Notes: generated by a model not told the origin, from the sequence alone. DNA of 64,000 nucleotides from Dyadobacter chenhuakuii (GCF_023821985.2 NZ_CP098805.1:558001-622000), one strand, 5' to 3'. Shown: positions 1-9,247, numbered from the stretch's first letter. Made by a program: numbers and translations.

Positions 1-3000
1 ACCGCTGGTGCACGGGCATCTCTATGGTGGACATTAACCAGGATGGCTTGCTGGACATTTATGTTTCCGTGGCAAAACACATGAAGATTCCTGCCAAAGA
101 CACGGAAAACCTGCTTTTTGTAAATCAGGGCCTGGGCAAACATCAAACGCCTGTATTCAAGGAAATGGCCAAAGCTTATGGTTTAAATGATGCTTCGTTC
201 ACGGTTCAGACTGCCTTTTTCGATGCTGACCTGGATGGCGACCTGGATGCTTTTATGATGAATTCTGCGCCGGACCTGCAAAACCCTAATTATCTCCGCA
301 AAACCTACCATGACGGCTCTTATCCCAGCACGGGCAAGCTGTTTCGCAACGATGGAGCAGGTGAAAATGGGATTCCTGTTTTTACCAATGTTTCAAAAGA
401 AGCCGGTGTCAGATTTGAAGGCTTAGGCCTGGGATTAGCGGTAAGCGACTTGAATAAAGATGGTTATCCTGATATTTATTGCTCCAATGACTTCATCAGC
501 AGCGACATATTTTACCTGAACAACGGTATCAAAAATGCAGGAATGCCCAGTTTCAACAATGTGATCCGGGAAGCGACTGCGCATACGAGCTTGTACGGAA
601 TGGGATTGGATGTGGCCGACATTAACAATGATGCTTACCCCGACATTTTCCAGCTGGATATGCTTCCAGAGGACAATTTTCGGCAGAAAAAAATGCTGGC
701 GGGGCAGGATTACGACCGGAAGGAAATGAGTATTTCGGATCAGTATGGCTATCAGTTGCAGTATATGCGAAACATGTTGCAGCTGCACCAGGGAGCCGGT
801 GCAGGACCGGGTGGCGTGCCCGTGTTTAGTGAGATCGGTTTGTTGGCCGGCATTGCCAAAACAGATTGGAGCTGGGCGCCGCTGATCGCGGATTTTGATA
901 ATGATGGGAATAAAGACATTTTCATCACCAATGGTTACCGCCGCGACGTGACGGACCGGGACTTTATCCAGTTCAAAGAAGATTTCTCAAATTTTGGCAC
1001 CAATAATTTCAAACAGCAGAATGCATTGGAACTGATCAAAAAAGTGCCTGAGGTGCAGATCGCCAATTATGCCTATAAGAATGCTGATAACCTTACATTT
1101 TCCAACACCTCCAAAGCATGGGGGCTCGACGAACTTTCCTACTCCAACGGTGCCGCCTACGCCGATCTGGACGGCGATGGTGACCTCGATCTGGTTGTCA
1201 ATAATATTGATTCAGAAGCATTTATATACCAGAACAATAGCCGGGAAAAAGGAACATCAAACTTCCTGTCCATTGCATTTAATGGAGCAAAGGGCAACTT
1301 GTCCGGGATTGGAAGCAAGGTTATGATCTGGACGGGCAAAACAAAGCAATATGCTGAAATGAGCGTTGTAAGGGGATTTCAGTCTTCCGTGGACCCGGTG
1401 CTGCATTTTGGGATCGGAAACCATGCATTCATTGATAGTCTGGAAGTGGTGTGGCCGGGGGGCAGGTCACAGAAACTTTCTGGCATTGCTGCCAATAAGC
1501 GGTTGATTTTAAACCAGAAAGATGCATTGCAATCCGAAAAGCCAGCATTAACCAAGCCGAAGCCGCAACATTATTTTACCGACATTTCAAAACAAATGAA
1601 CATTGACTTTCAGCACAAGGAAGGCAATTTTATTGATTTCAAACAGACTGCTACTATGCACAAAATGCTGTCTAAAAACGGCTTTGCGATCGCGTTGGGC
1701 GATGTGAATGGGGATGGTCTGGAGGATATTTTTGCAGGAGGAAGTTATCGGGGAGCGAAGCCCGCAATGTTCCTGCAAACGACCTTCGGTAGGTTTGAAA
1801 AGCGCATTGTTTCTCAGGATTCTTTGCACGAAAATGCTGCCGCTGTTTTCCTGGACGCGGACAAAGATGGTGACCTCGATCTGCTGGTCTCAAACGGGGG
1901 AAATGAACTGCCTGTGACTGAAAAGGTTTTTTACAATGTACAATTATACCTGAATGATGGTAAGGGAAACTTCACGCCAGCAGCGCAATCGGCCTTTCCG
2001 GCGATTTCATTAAGCAGTTCCTGTCTGGTAACGAGTGATTTTGACAAAGACGGCGACCTGGACATTTTCATTGGCGGTCGCAGTATCCCGGGGAAATATC
2101 CGCTTCCTGCCAGCAGCTATCTGCTCAGGAATGACTCGAAAAACGGTCAGCCGCATTTCAGCGATGTCACCTCCCAATTTTGTCCCGAGCTCCGCAATGT
2201 GGGCATGATATGCAGTGCATTGTGGGCTGATACCAATCAGGATGGATTTGATGACCTCGTGCTGGCGGGTGAATGGATGCCGATCCGCATTTTTGAGAAC
2301 AAACAAGGAAAATCACTGCAATCTCAAAAGACAACCGGCTTGGGTCAATTCACGGGTTGGTGGAACAGCATTGCAGCTGTCGATTTTGATCATGATGGAG
2401 ACATTGATTTTGTTGCCGGTAATGAGGGTTTGAATACATTTTATCGTGCTTCTGAGAAGGAACCGATCAAGATTGTGGCAAAAGATTTCAACGGTGATGG
2501 CACTTTTGACCCCTTAATGGGCTATTTCATTCAGGGTAAGCGCTATCCAAGCGTCCCCCGCGACGCGTTGAATCAGCAGGTGATACAGTTCCGTCGCAAA
2601 TTCCCGCATTATGCAGACTATGCGCAGGTTACTTTCGACGATTTGCTTTCGGGCGATGAAATTAAAGATGCCTATTCCGCAGAAGCGACTTACCTCCAAA
2701 GCGCTTACATTGAGAACATCGGACAAGGGAATTTTAAGATACGAGCATTGCCTGTCGAAGCGCAAAAATCACCCGTATTTGGCATTGCGACGGCCGATGT
2801 GAATGCAGACGGGCATGAAGATGTGATCCTGACCGGCAACTTTTATCCCAATGAAGTAAATATGGGCAGACAGGATGCATCCACGGGATTGCTGTTGCTA
2901 GGGAATGGAAAAGGGAAGTTTACACCAACAAACTGCGCCGAAAGCGGGCTGATGATCAGAGGCGATGCCCGGAAAAGTATTTTTATAAAAACTGCTGACC

Positions 3001-3119
3001 AGCAACGGCTCCTATTGACGGCGATCAATTCGGGCACGATACAGGTCAGCAGATTAAATAGTGTAAAACCTAAAAAAGGAAGCTTAGTCCAGGCAGCGCA
3101 TGCAGCCGCATCCCGATAA
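1..3119 (+). CDS. FG-GAP/VCBS repeat protein with ASPIC/UnbV domain (5' end cut by window)
   Basis: Large repeat protein, probably secreted or on the cell surface. The reading frame is open from base 3, ahead of the first ATG at 24, and family members have more sequence before this point, so the gene starts outside the window. Calcium-binding-like DxDxDG loops recur along the protein (DINQDG, DADLDG, DLNKDG, DFDNDG, DLDGDG), as in FG-GAP/VCBS beta-propellers. A central segment around residues 415-500, ending in VVWPGG, matches the ASPIC/UnbV domain. A second propeller follows (DVNGDG, DFDKDG, DTNQDG, DFDHDG, DVNADG). Such proteins often sit beside SusC/SusD loci in Cytophagales. The exact ligand is unknown. 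Transcription converges with the oxidoreductase that ends at 3152. Confidence 0.85.
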   Translation, partial: RWCTGISMVDINQDGLLDIYVSVAKHMKIPAKDTENLLFVNQGLGKHQTPVFKEMAKAYGLNDASFTVQTAFFDADLDGDLDAFMMNSAPDLQNPNYLRKTYHDGSYPSTGKLFRNDGAGENGIPVFTNVSKEAGVRFEGLGLGLAVSDLNKDGYPDIYCSNDFISSDIFYLNNGIKNAGMPSFNNVIREATAHTSLYGMGLDVADINNDAYPDIFQLDMLPEDNFRQKKMLAGQDYDRKEMSISDQYGYQLQYMRNMLQLHQGAGAGPGGVPVFSEIGLLAGIAKTDWSWAPLIADFDNDGNKDIFITNGYRRDVTDRDFIQFKEDFSNFGTNNFKQQNALELIKKVPEVQIANYAYKNADNLTFSNTSKAWGLDELSYSNGAAYADLDGDGDLDLVVNNIDSEAFIYQNNSREKGTSNFLSIAFNGAKGNLSGIGSKVMIWTGKTKQYAEMSVVRGFQSSVDPVLHFGIGNHAFIDSLEVVWPGGRSQKLSGIAANKRLILNQKDALQSEKPALTKPKPQHYFTDISKQMNIDFQHKEGNFIDFKQTATMHKMLSKNGFAIALGDVNGDGLEDIFAGGSYRGAKPAMFLQTTFGRFEKRIVSQDSLHENAAAVFLDADKDGDLDLLVSNGGNELPVTEKVFYNVQLYLNDGKGNFTPAAQSAFPAISLSSSCLVTSDFDKDGDLDIFIGGRSIPGKYPLPASSYLLRNDSKNGQPHFSDVTSQFCPELRNVGMICSALWADTNQDGFDDLVLAGEWMPIRIFENKQGKSLQSQKTTGLGQFTGWWNSIAAVDFDHDGDIDFVAGNEGLNTFYRASEKEPIKIVAKDFNGDGTFDPLMGYFIQGKRYPSVPRDALNQQVIQFRRKFPHYADYAQVTFDDLLSGDEIKDAYSAEATYLQSAYIENIGQGNFKIRALPVEAQKSPVFGIATADVNADGHEDVILTGNFYPNEVNMGRQDASTGLLLLGNGKGKFTPTNCAESGLMIRGDARKSIFIKTADQQRLLLTAINSGTIQVSRLNSVKPKKGSLVQAAHAAASR

Positions 3120-3151
3120 GATCATCCGGCAGGCGCGTCATTCAATTCAGC

Positions 3152-4177
3152 TCAGTCAACATTCCTTTTTAGCAGCGGGATAACTTTTGTGCCGATCAGT
3201 TCAATGGAACGCATTAGCTGCTGGTGCGTAAGTCCTGCATTATCCATTTGAAATGTAAACCGGTCGACACCGCCGAGTGCCTTGCTGTGGTTAAGCAACT
3301 TTTCCGCCACTTTTTCCGGTCCGCCAACAACCAGAACGCCCCGGGGCGCGATCAGTGCGTCGAATTGCCGTCTCGTAACCGGTGGCCAGCCTCTTTCTCT
3401 GCCCAGCTTGGTCCAGAGTTCGGCATAACCCGGATAATATTCGTCGATGGCCAGCTCGTCCGTTGCCGCAACATAGCCTGGTGAATGTAACCCTACTTTC
3501 AATTGATCCGGTCTGAAACCTGCCTTGTGACCTTCTTCGCGATACAGATCGATCAACGGACGGAAGCGCTCCGTTTCGCCGCCAATGATTGCCACCATTA
3601 ACGGCAAACCCAATCTCCCCGCTCTGGCGAATGATTCGGGCGTGCCGCCTACACCCAGCCATACAGGCAATTTCTCTTGAAGCGATCTTGGGTAAACAGG
3701 TTGATTATTTAAAGCCGGCCTGAATTTGCCTGACCATGTGACAAATTCGTTTTCCCGGATTTTCAGCAAGAGATCCAGTTTTTCTTTAAACAGTGCATCG
3801 TAGTCATTGAGGTTAAATCCAAAAAGCGGATAGGCATCAATTGCTGAGCCACGACCTACCACGAGCTCTGCCCGTCCTTTGGAAATGAGGTCCAGTGTGG
3901 CGAAACTCTGATAAACCCGGACAGGGTCGGACGTGCTTAAAACGGTTACAGCGCTGGTAAGGCGAATATTTTTTGTTCTGGCGGCAGCTGCCGCGAGGAT
4001 TACAGCAGGGGCCGAATCCAGAAATTCTTTTTTATGATGTTCACCAATGCCGAAGACGTCCAGTCCGGACTGATCTGCCATTGAGATCCTATCCAGTAAC
4101 TGCTCCATTGCGTCCACACCTTCGAGGGCATCGCTGCCGTACATGGCGGATGCGAAACTATCAATTCCAATTTCCAT
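3152..4177 (-). CDS. LLM-class flavin-dependent oxidoreductase
   Basis: Luciferase-like (bacterial luciferase/F420-type TIM barrel) monooxygenase of about 341 residues, expected to use reduced FMN in the cytoplasm. Family features are the N-terminal EIGIDSFAS strand, the GIGEHHKKEF segment, and a central LVVGRGSAIDAYPLFGF segment followed by a substrate loop. The start is set at the ATG at 4177, which follows an AAAGGT stretch and matches where homologues begin. The longer GTG-initiated frame to 4225 adds 16 residues that do not look like the family. It is divergent from a second luciferase-like gene at 4314, so the two probably share a control region of about 135 bases. The substrate cannot be predicted. 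Confidence 0.85.
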   Translation of the reverse strand: MEIGIDSFASAMYGSDALEGVDAMEQLLDRISMADQSGLDVFGIGEHHKKEFLDSAPAVILAAAAARTKNIRLTSAVTVLSTSDPVRVYQSFATLDLISKGRAELVVGRGSAIDAYPLFGFNLNDYDALFKEKLDLLLKIRENEFVTWSGKFRPALNNQPVYPRSLQEKLPVWLGVGGTPESFARAGRLGLPLMVAIIGGETERFRPLIDLYREEGHKAGFRPDQLKVGLHSPGYVAATDELAIDEYYPGYAELWTKLGRERGWPPVTRRQFDALIAPRGVLVVGGPEKVAEKLLNHSKALGGVDRFTFQMDNAGLTHQQLMRSIELIGTKVIPLLKRNVD

Positions 4178-4313
4178 TTTATTTACCTTTTGTTTAAAAG
4201 CGCTGCAAATGTACTTGTTCTTCACCCAAAGATAACGCGTTCGGCTTACTGCTGTCAGGAACTTTTAAGGCTGGATTATCTGTCTAATATGTAAATGACT
4301 GTGAAAGGAACTT

Positions 4314-5336
4314 ATGAAAAAAATAGGATTTTTATCATTCGGGCATTGGTCAAACCATCCGGCATACAACGCCCGAACTGCGAGCGATACATTGCTTCAA
4401 TCCATTGATCTGGCTGTTGCGGCCGAGGAGATCGGTTTAGACGGTGCTTATTTTCGGGTACATCATTTTGCATCTCAGTTAGCATCGCCTTTTCCCTTGC
4501 TTTCGGCCGTTGGTGCCAAAACAAGCAAGATTGAAATCGGAACGGGCGTCATTGATATGCGTTATGAAAACCCGCTCTATATGGTTGAAGATGCAGGCGC
4601 TGCGGATCTTATTTCCGAAGGGCGATTGCAACTCGGCATCAGCAGAGGATCGCCGGAGCAGGTGATCGACGGCTGGCGCTATTTCGGATATGAACCCGCT
4701 GACGGAGAAACCGACGCAGAAATGGGACGTCGCAAAGCACTTGAATTTCTGGAAAGGCTGAATGGTGTGGGATTCGCACAGCCTAATCCTTACCCGATGT
4801 TCCCGAACCCGCCGGGCTTACTGCGTCTGGAACCTTACTCCGAAGGTCTGCGCGAGCGTATCTGGTGGGGCGCGGCTTCCAATGCTACTGCTGTATGGGC
4901 TGCCGAAAACGGGATGTACCTGCAAAGTTCAACATTGAAATACGATGAAGGCGGCAAGCCTTTTCACGTGCAGCAAGCCGAGCAGATCAGGTTATACAAA
5001 GATGCCTGGAAAAAAGCGGGTCACAAACGGGAACCGAGGGTTTCGGTGAGCCGGTCGATTTTTGCATTGATGAACGATCAGGACCGCATGTACTTCGGGC
5101 ATGAAAACCGCGATCGTGACAAGATTGGCATGATCGAACAAGATAAACGCGCTATTTTCGGCAGAAGTTACGCCGCAGAGCCGGATAAGCTTATCAAAGA
5201 ATTGTCACAGGACGAAGCACTTCAGGAAGCGGACACAATCCTTTTAACCATTCCGAATACACTGGGAGTGGATTATAATGTGCATGTGCTGTCGTCGATT
5301 CTGGAGCACGTTGTACCAGGGCTGGGATGGCGATGA
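4314..5336 (+). CDS. LLM-class flavin-dependent oxidoreductase
   Basis: Second luciferase-like flavin monooxygenase, 340 residues, divergent from the one at 3152-4177. It begins with the typical first beta strand (KKIGFLSFGHW) and has GAYFRVHHFA, IEIGTGVIDMRYENP and LQLGISRGSPEQ segments that correspond to the FMN-binding barrel strands. It heads a co-directional run with the DJ-1/PfpI gene (44-base gap) and the thioredoxin-fold gene, so it is probably part of a redox or detoxification operon. Such enzymes need reduced flavin. The flavin reductase gene at 9248 is a possible but unproven supplier. Confidence 0.85.
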   Translation: MKKIGFLSFGHWSNHPAYNARTASDTLLQSIDLAVAAEEIGLDGAYFRVHHFASQLASPFPLLSAVGAKTSKIEIGTGVIDMRYENPLYMVEDAGAADLISEGRLQLGISRGSPEQVIDGWRYFGYEPADGETDAEMGRRKALEFLERLNGVGFAQPNPYPMFPNPPGLLRLEPYSEGLRERIWWGAASNATAVWAAENGMYLQSSTLKYDEGGKPFHVQQAEQIRLYKDAWKKAGHKREPRVSVSRSIFALMNDQDRMYFGHENRDRDKIGMIEQDKRAIFGRSYAAEPDKLIKELSQDEALQEADTILLTIPNTLGVDYNVHVLSSILEHVVPGLGWR

Positions 5337-5380
5337 AAGTAGGTAAAGTTCAAACAGAATTGTCTTAAAATCCTTTTACT

Positions 5381-5950
5381 ATGAATCGCAGAATATTGAT
5401 CGTTACCGGTGATGGTGGCGAAAGTTACGAAACCCTCTATGCCGTTCACCGCTTTCAGGAAGAAGGTGACATTGCCGTGATAGCCGCCCCAAGCAAGCGC
5501 AGGCTTAATCTGGTAATGCACGATTTTGAAATTGGTTGGGATACATATGTGGAGCGCCCTGGTTACTGCCTGGCTTCGGACCTGACGATTGAGGACGTTG
5601 TAGTAAGCGACTACGATGCCATTCTGCTGCTGGGAGGCCGCGCTCCGGAATATCTGCGCAACCATGCCGCGCTGCTGGAAGTGGTCCGTGAGTTTGACAG
5701 ACAGGGTAAATGGGTCTTCGCCATCTGCCACGGCATACAGATCCTGGTTACGGCCGGATTAGCCAAGGACCGGACGCTCACCGCCTATGAGCACGTTAGG
5801 ACTGAAATTGAAATGGGTGGCGGCACTTACTCGACGCTGGAAGCTGTGCGCGACGGGAACATTGTGACCGGCCAAACCTGGCAATCGCACCCGGATTTTT
5901 ATCGCGAAGTTTTTACCTGTTTCAAAGAGGTGGAGGAAGTGCAAGCGTAG
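5381..5950 (+). CDS. DJ-1/PfpI family protein
   Basis: Class-I glutamine-amidotransferase-like fold protein of 189 residues. The nucleophile elbow AICHG puts the conserved cysteine at residue 116. The family covers intracellular proteases, glyoxalases/deglycases and stress chaperones, and the sequence alone does not choose between them. Conserved strands are RILIVTGDGGESYE at the N-terminus and DYDAILLLGGRAPEYLR before the cysteine. It lies 44 bases after a flavin monooxygenase and 4 bases before the thioredoxin-fold gene, so co-transcription is very likely. A role in oxidative or carbonyl stress is inference from family and neighbours. Confidence 0.85.
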   Translation: MNRRILIVTGDGGESYETLYAVHRFQEEGDIAVIAAPSKRRLNLVMHDFEIGWDTYVERPGYCLASDLTIEDVVVSDYDAILLLGGRAPEYLRNHAALLEVVREFDRQGKWVFAICHGIQILVTAGLAKDRTLTAYEHVRTEIEMGGGTYSTLEAVRDGNIVTGQTWQSHPDFYREVFTCFKEVEEVQA

Positions 5951-5954
5951 TATC

Positions 5955-6884
5955 ATGGAAACGACAAATAGTAATCCGCTTTTATGCGATATAGAATCAG
6001 GCGTTTGTGAAATGCCTGATTCTTCTTTAGAAACAACCGTGCAAACGGAAGCTGCCACTCATAAGCCAGTTAAAGTCATTTATTTCACCGACCCGATTTG
6101 CTCTTCCTGCTGGGGCATTGAGCCTCAGCTGCGTAAGCTGAAATTGGAGTATGGGGATTACTTCGAGATCGATTACCGTATGGGCGGCCTGCTGCCGGAT
6201 TGGAGTTATAACAGCGGCGGGATCAGTAAACCTTCCGACGTGGCGCATCATTGGGATGAGGTAAGCCGGCATTATGACATGCCTATCGATGGGGACGTGT
6301 GGCTGGAAGATCCGCTCAATTCGTCCTATCCTCCATCCATCGCATTTAAGGCAGCCCAATTGCAAGGTCACGACAAGGCCATCCACTTTCTCCGGTTGTC
6401 GAGAGAAATGCTTTTTTTGGAAAAGATCAACATTGCAAAATGGGAACATATGGCAGCGGCAGCAGAAAAGGCCGGCCTGAATGTGGAACAGTTTGAGATT
6501 GATTACAATGGTGAGGCCAAGGGCCTGTTTGAGGAGGATTTACAATTAGCAGCACAACTGGGCGTCAGAGGTTTCCCGACCATGTTTTTCGTTGACAGCG
6601 AGGGTAATCAGGAAAAAGTTTATGGTACCAAACCTTATGCCGTATACGAAGAAGCATTGCTAAAACAATTCCCCGCCGCATCCAAAAAGAGCATTGACAC
6701 GGACTGGCAAAAGCTATTCACCAAATACAACACGCTGACTGCGAGAGAGTTTTCTGAACTTTCCGAAATGCCGCGGGAGCAGGCCGGGCAGTTCCTGCAA
6801 ACATTGGTCAAGTCCGGAAACTTAGATGAAGTGGTCACGAAGAATGGTTCGCTATGGCGTATATTGGGCCAGCACGGCTCATAA
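5955..6884 (+). CDS. DsbA-family thioredoxin-fold protein, SpxH/YjbH-like
   Basis: Protein of 309 residues with a cysteine-containing N-terminal tail (CDIESGVC) followed by a DsbA-like thioredoxin fold. The motif DPICSSCWGIEP places the CxxC pair at residues 49 and 52, and a cis-proline loop (VRGFPTMFFV) follows near residue 205. The DPxCxxCW signature is that of SpxH/YjbH, an adaptor that feeds substrates to ClpXP in Firmicutes and also occurs in Bacteroidota. There is no signal peptide, so a cytoplasmic role is expected. The last 70 residues form a helical extension. It starts 4 bases after the DJ-1/PfpI gene. Adaptor versus oxidoreductase function is not settled. Confidence 0.8.
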   Translation: METTNSNPLLCDIESGVCEMPDSSLETTVQTEAATHKPVKVIYFTDPICSSCWGIEPQLRKLKLEYGDYFEIDYRMGGLLPDWSYNSGGISKPSDVAHHWDEVSRHYDMPIDGDVWLEDPLNSSYPPSIAFKAAQLQGHDKAIHFLRLSREMLFLEKINIAKWEHMAAAAEKAGLNVEQFEIDYNGEAKGLFEEDLQLAAQLGVRGFPTMFFVDSEGNQEKVYGTKPYAVYEEALLKQFPAASKKSIDTDWQKLFTKYNTLTAREFSELSEMPREQAGQFLQTLVKSGNLDEVVTKNGSLWRILGQHGS

Positions 6885-6898
6885 TCACCAAAAAAAGA

Positions 6899-7861
6899 AT
6901 GTTTCCAAAGTCACCATCAGGTATTTCGGCCTTCATCCGGCTAATTGTCATTTTCATTTTTGCATTTCCAACGGTAAGTCTGTCACAGGCCTTGTATAGT
7001 CGTTCATTTGGTGATAAAAAAGCGCATCCTGTCATATTTCTGCATGGCGGCCCGGGCGGCAGCAGCGTATTTTTCGAGGCAACTACGGCTCAGTTACTCG
7101 CTGACAGAGGATTTTACGTCATCATATATGACCGCAGGGGCGAAGGTCGGTCTGCTGATGGTAATGCAGAAATGAATTTTGATGAAGCTTTTGATGATCT
7201 GAGAGGGATTTACAAGCATTATAATTTAAAAAAGGCTTCGTTGCTTGCTTTCAGCTTTGGCGGTTTGGTTGCTGCGCAATTTGCTCAAAAGCATCCCGAT
7301 ATGGTGAAATCACTGACATTGTGCAGCGCGTTGGTATCACAGCAAAAATCCTATGATACAATTCTTCGTGCTGTGGGAGCCATTTATGAGAACAAAAAAG
7401 ACTCCTCAAACTTAAACGAGCTCGCATCGATAGCAAAGATGGATACAAACTCGCTGGCCTATCGAACATTGGTTTTCAAACACGCATCAGCGAACGGATT
7501 CTTCAACCTGAAAGAGCCAAACGACCGTGCAAAAGCCATTTACGAAACTTACAAAACTAACCCGCTGATCACCGGATACGTAAAAAACGAGCGCGCCGTA
7601 TCAACGTTCTGGGAGCACGAACCCAGGCACAACATTGATGTTACGCCACAATTGGAATATTTACATCAAAAAGGACTCCCAATATTTGCCCTATATGGAA
7701 AACAGGACGGTCTCTATTCAACCGACCAGATCTCCGAACTCAGCAATATAATCGGAGATAACCATATTAAATACCTCGATAATTGCTCCCACACATTGTT
7801 CATTGACCAGCAGGAGGCATTTTTAAATGCGATAAGTTCTTGGGTAGGGTCGGTTAGGTAG
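6899..7861 (+). CDS. alpha/beta hydrolase, exported
   Basis: Alpha/beta hydrolase of about 320 residues. The ATG at 6899 is chosen because it gives a clean N-terminal hydrophobic signal (FIRLIVIFIFAFPTVSLSQ) and lies just after the upstream stop at 6884. An earlier in-frame ATG at 6854 would overlap the upstream gene by 31 bases. The oxyanion segment is FLHGGPGGSS, typical of prolyl-iminopeptidase-like hydrolases. The nucleophile elbow reads AFSFGG with serine at about residue 119, and late Asp (YGKQDG) and His (NCSHTLF) complete a plausible triad. It closes the run that begins at 4314. The substrate is unknown. Confidence 0.8.
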   Translation: MFPKSPSGISAFIRLIVIFIFAFPTVSLSQALYSRSFGDKKAHPVIFLHGGPGGSSVFFEATTAQLLADRGFYVIIYDRRGEGRSADGNAEMNFDEAFDDLRGIYKHYNLKKASLLAFSFGGLVAAQFAQKHPDMVKSLTLCSALVSQQKSYDTILRAVGAIYENKKDSSNLNELASIAKMDTNSLAYRTLVFKHASANGFFNLKEPNDRAKAIYETYKTNPLITGYVKNERAVSTFWEHEPRHNIDVTPQLEYLHQKGLPIFALYGKQDGLYSTDQISELSNIIGDNHIKYLDNCSHTLFIDQQEAFLNAISSWVGSVR

Positions 7862-7972
7862 GTGTGAATTTGTTATGAAGAAGAGTTTCCATCGGTCATA
7901 CAGCGTCGAGGGTAAATCTTGGCACGGGCATTGGTGAGAGCAAGGCTTGTGGCAGATCCGACTTTGCAATTA

Positions 7973-8296
7973 TTATGCTGGCTGCATCGCCTTTGGTTCC
8001 CATATTGCACGAATATTAGATGCATCTACGCGTTTTCTAGCTTGCGCCAGGTTATAGTCTTTCTGCACACCTAGCCAAAATTCCGCAGTAGTATTAGGGA
8101 AGGCTGCACCCAGTCGAATTGCCATTTCAGGCGACACTGCAGATTTTCCATTAATAATAGCGGACAGGGTTTTACGGGTAGTCCCTAAGATTTCGGCAAC
8201 ATGCTCGACAGTAAGTCTTTTCCCTGTCTCCTCGTAAATCCCATCAAGCGTTTCACGGATCAGTTCGCCCGGATGGGCGGGGTCAAATAAAACCAT
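7973..8296 (-). CDS. higA: HigA-family antitoxin (XRE helix-turn-helix)
   Basis: Antitoxin of 107 residues that should bind and neutralise the HigB toxin encoded 12 bases upstream and repress the operon. It begins with the family signature DPAHPGE, and the helix-turn-helix covers roughly residues 28-60 (EILGTTRKTLSAIINGK). The order toxin first, antitoxin second is typical of higBA and the reverse of most toxin-antitoxin pairs. A near-copy lies at 21825-22148 and agrees at about 90 of 107 positions by my count. An inverted repeat upstream of higB at 8600 is the likely operator. Confidence 0.9.
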   Translation of the reverse strand: MVLFDPAHPGELIRETLDGIYEETGKRLTVEHVAEILGTTRKTLSAIINGKSAVSPEMAIRLGAAFPNTTAEFWLGVQKDYNLAQARKRVDASNIRAIWEPKAMQPA

Positions 8297-8308
8297 AGTA
8301 TTTTTTTT

Positions 8309-8587
8309 CTAATGATAGTCTATGTAGTCAACGTCTGCGGCATTCTCTCCATCGAAACGAAAGATAATACGCCAATTTCCTGATACTCTAACCGAAAAGT
8401 AACCCTTAAAATCGCCTTTTAGAGCATGAAAATAATATCCGGCTTGGTTCATCATTTCTGGTTCCGTTGCCCTGTTAAGACGGCTAATAATCAGTCTGAT
8501 TCTTGAAACGTGGTTTTGTTGTAGCTTTGAGCGGTCACCTTTGGTTGCGTAAAGCTGCAAACCTTTATGTCGAAAACTTATAATCAT
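8309..8587 (-). CDS. higB: HigB-type RelE/ParE-superfamily toxin
   Basis: Toxin of 92 residues in the RelE/ParE superfamily. HigB proteins are ribosome-dependent mRNA endonucleases. Visible family features are the N-terminal SFRHKGLQ strand, the ARG/LYS-rich middle, and the C-terminal strand block GNWRIIFRF followed by DVDYIDYH. It appears complete and lies 12 bases ahead of higA. A truncated relative survives at 22161-22205 next to the second higA. The pair follows the XRE regulator at 8654 by 66 bases. Whether that regulator takes part in the system is an inference discussed in the findings. Confidence 0.88.
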   Translation of the reverse strand: MIISFRHKGLQLYATKGDRSKLQQNHVSRIRLIISRLNRATEPEMMNQAGYYFHALKGDFKGYFSVRVSGNWRIIFRFDGENAADVDYIDYH

Positions 8588-8599
8588 AACGTAAGTGCA

Positions 8600-8619
8600 A
8601 CACGAAACGTGTCACGTGT
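8600..8619. promoter_or_regulatory. Inverted repeat upstream of higB, candidate HigA operator
   Basis: The sequence ACACG-AAA-CGTGT (8600-8612) is a perfect 5-base inverted repeat. It is followed directly by CACGTGT, so three CGTGT-type half-sites occur in 20 bases. It lies 12 bases upstream of the higB start, where HigA-type repressors usually bind. Seen in sequence; binding is inferred. Confidence 0.5.
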
Positions 8620-8653
8620 CATCGATTTTATAGTGTGCTTTTTTGATTTGTTA

Positions 8654-9082
8654 TTATTCCCTGCCAATCAAGCGCTCTAACCTCCCAATCATCTCATCCT
8701 TTTCTTTCAACATTCGCTCGTACAGGTCCATTTTTTCATCATGCAGCTTTCTTATTTCTTCAACGGGATTGTTGTAGATTGTCGGATACACATTCATCCC
8801 ATTCGATTGGTCATGGGTATTAAATGTGTTGGAAATAATTGTGACCGCCTTCTCTTCATCAAAATTTTGAATCGCCTCAGCCGGAATTTTCAGAATTGAA
8901 GCGATTTGTTCTAAAATATCAGAGTCAATCTTTTCTTTTTGTTCGAGTAAAGAGACTTTTTGCTGGTTCCAATCCTGGCCAAGCTGAAATGCGAGGGTGT
9001 CCTGTTTTATCGCCAGCATTTCCCGGAATCGCCTGATGTTACGGCCTTCGTGAATTTTTGGGTTGGCGTTAGCATGTGTCAT
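8654..9082 (-). CDS. XRE regulator with C-terminal coiled coil, copy 1
   Basis: Protein of 142 residues with a lambda-repressor-type helix-turn-helix (about residues 12-70: NIRRFREMLAIKQDTLAF ... WNQQKVSLLEQ). A short variable linker (about 95-110) follows, then a charged coiled-coil tail (LHDEKMDLYERMLKEKDEMIGRLERL). Copies 2 and 3 at 22399 and 40653 share both ends and differ in the linker. All three have the same leader upstream (see 9099). It is transcribed towards higBA, 66 bases away. Family role is DNA-binding repression, and the tail suggests dimerisation or partner binding. The specific function is not known. Confidence 0.85.
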   Translation of the reverse strand: MTHANANPKIHEGRNIRRFREMLAIKQDTLAFQLGQDWNQQKVSLLEQKEKIDSDILEQIASILKIPAEAIQNFDEEKAVTIISNTFNTHDQSNGMNVYPTIYNNPVEEIRKLHDEKMDLYERMLKEKDEMIGRLERLIGRE

Positions 9083-9098
9083 GTGAAAGGCTGTTTGA

Positions 9099-9140
9099 TT
9101 AAAAAAAGCAATTTATGTAAATCCGCCGGAATCCTTCCGG
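9099..9140 (-). promoter_or_regulatory. Conserved leader of XRE copy 1 with CCGGAA-TCC-TTCCGG dyad
   Basis: Upstream of the XRE start, the block GCAATTTATGTAAATCC (plus-strand reading, 9108-9124) recurs almost unchanged before copies 2 and 3. Next to it is a perfect inverted repeat CCGGAA-TCC-TTCCGG at 9126-9140. A weaker GGAA-GT-TTCC version is present before copy 3. The conservation across paralogues suggests a promoter with a self-operator. Confidence 0.5.
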
Positions 9141-9247
9141 ATATTTTGTTCTCAGATCAGCCGAGCCGTTTTTCCATAATGTACAGCGAGCTGACCCGTC
9201 GCGATAAGAAGCTTGTTGCATGAAAATCTGGTTAGGATCATCATCTT

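Noticed and set aside
7862..7972. Possible small gene between the hydrolase and higA
   Set aside because: Only very short frames without a plausible ribosome binding site or family match.
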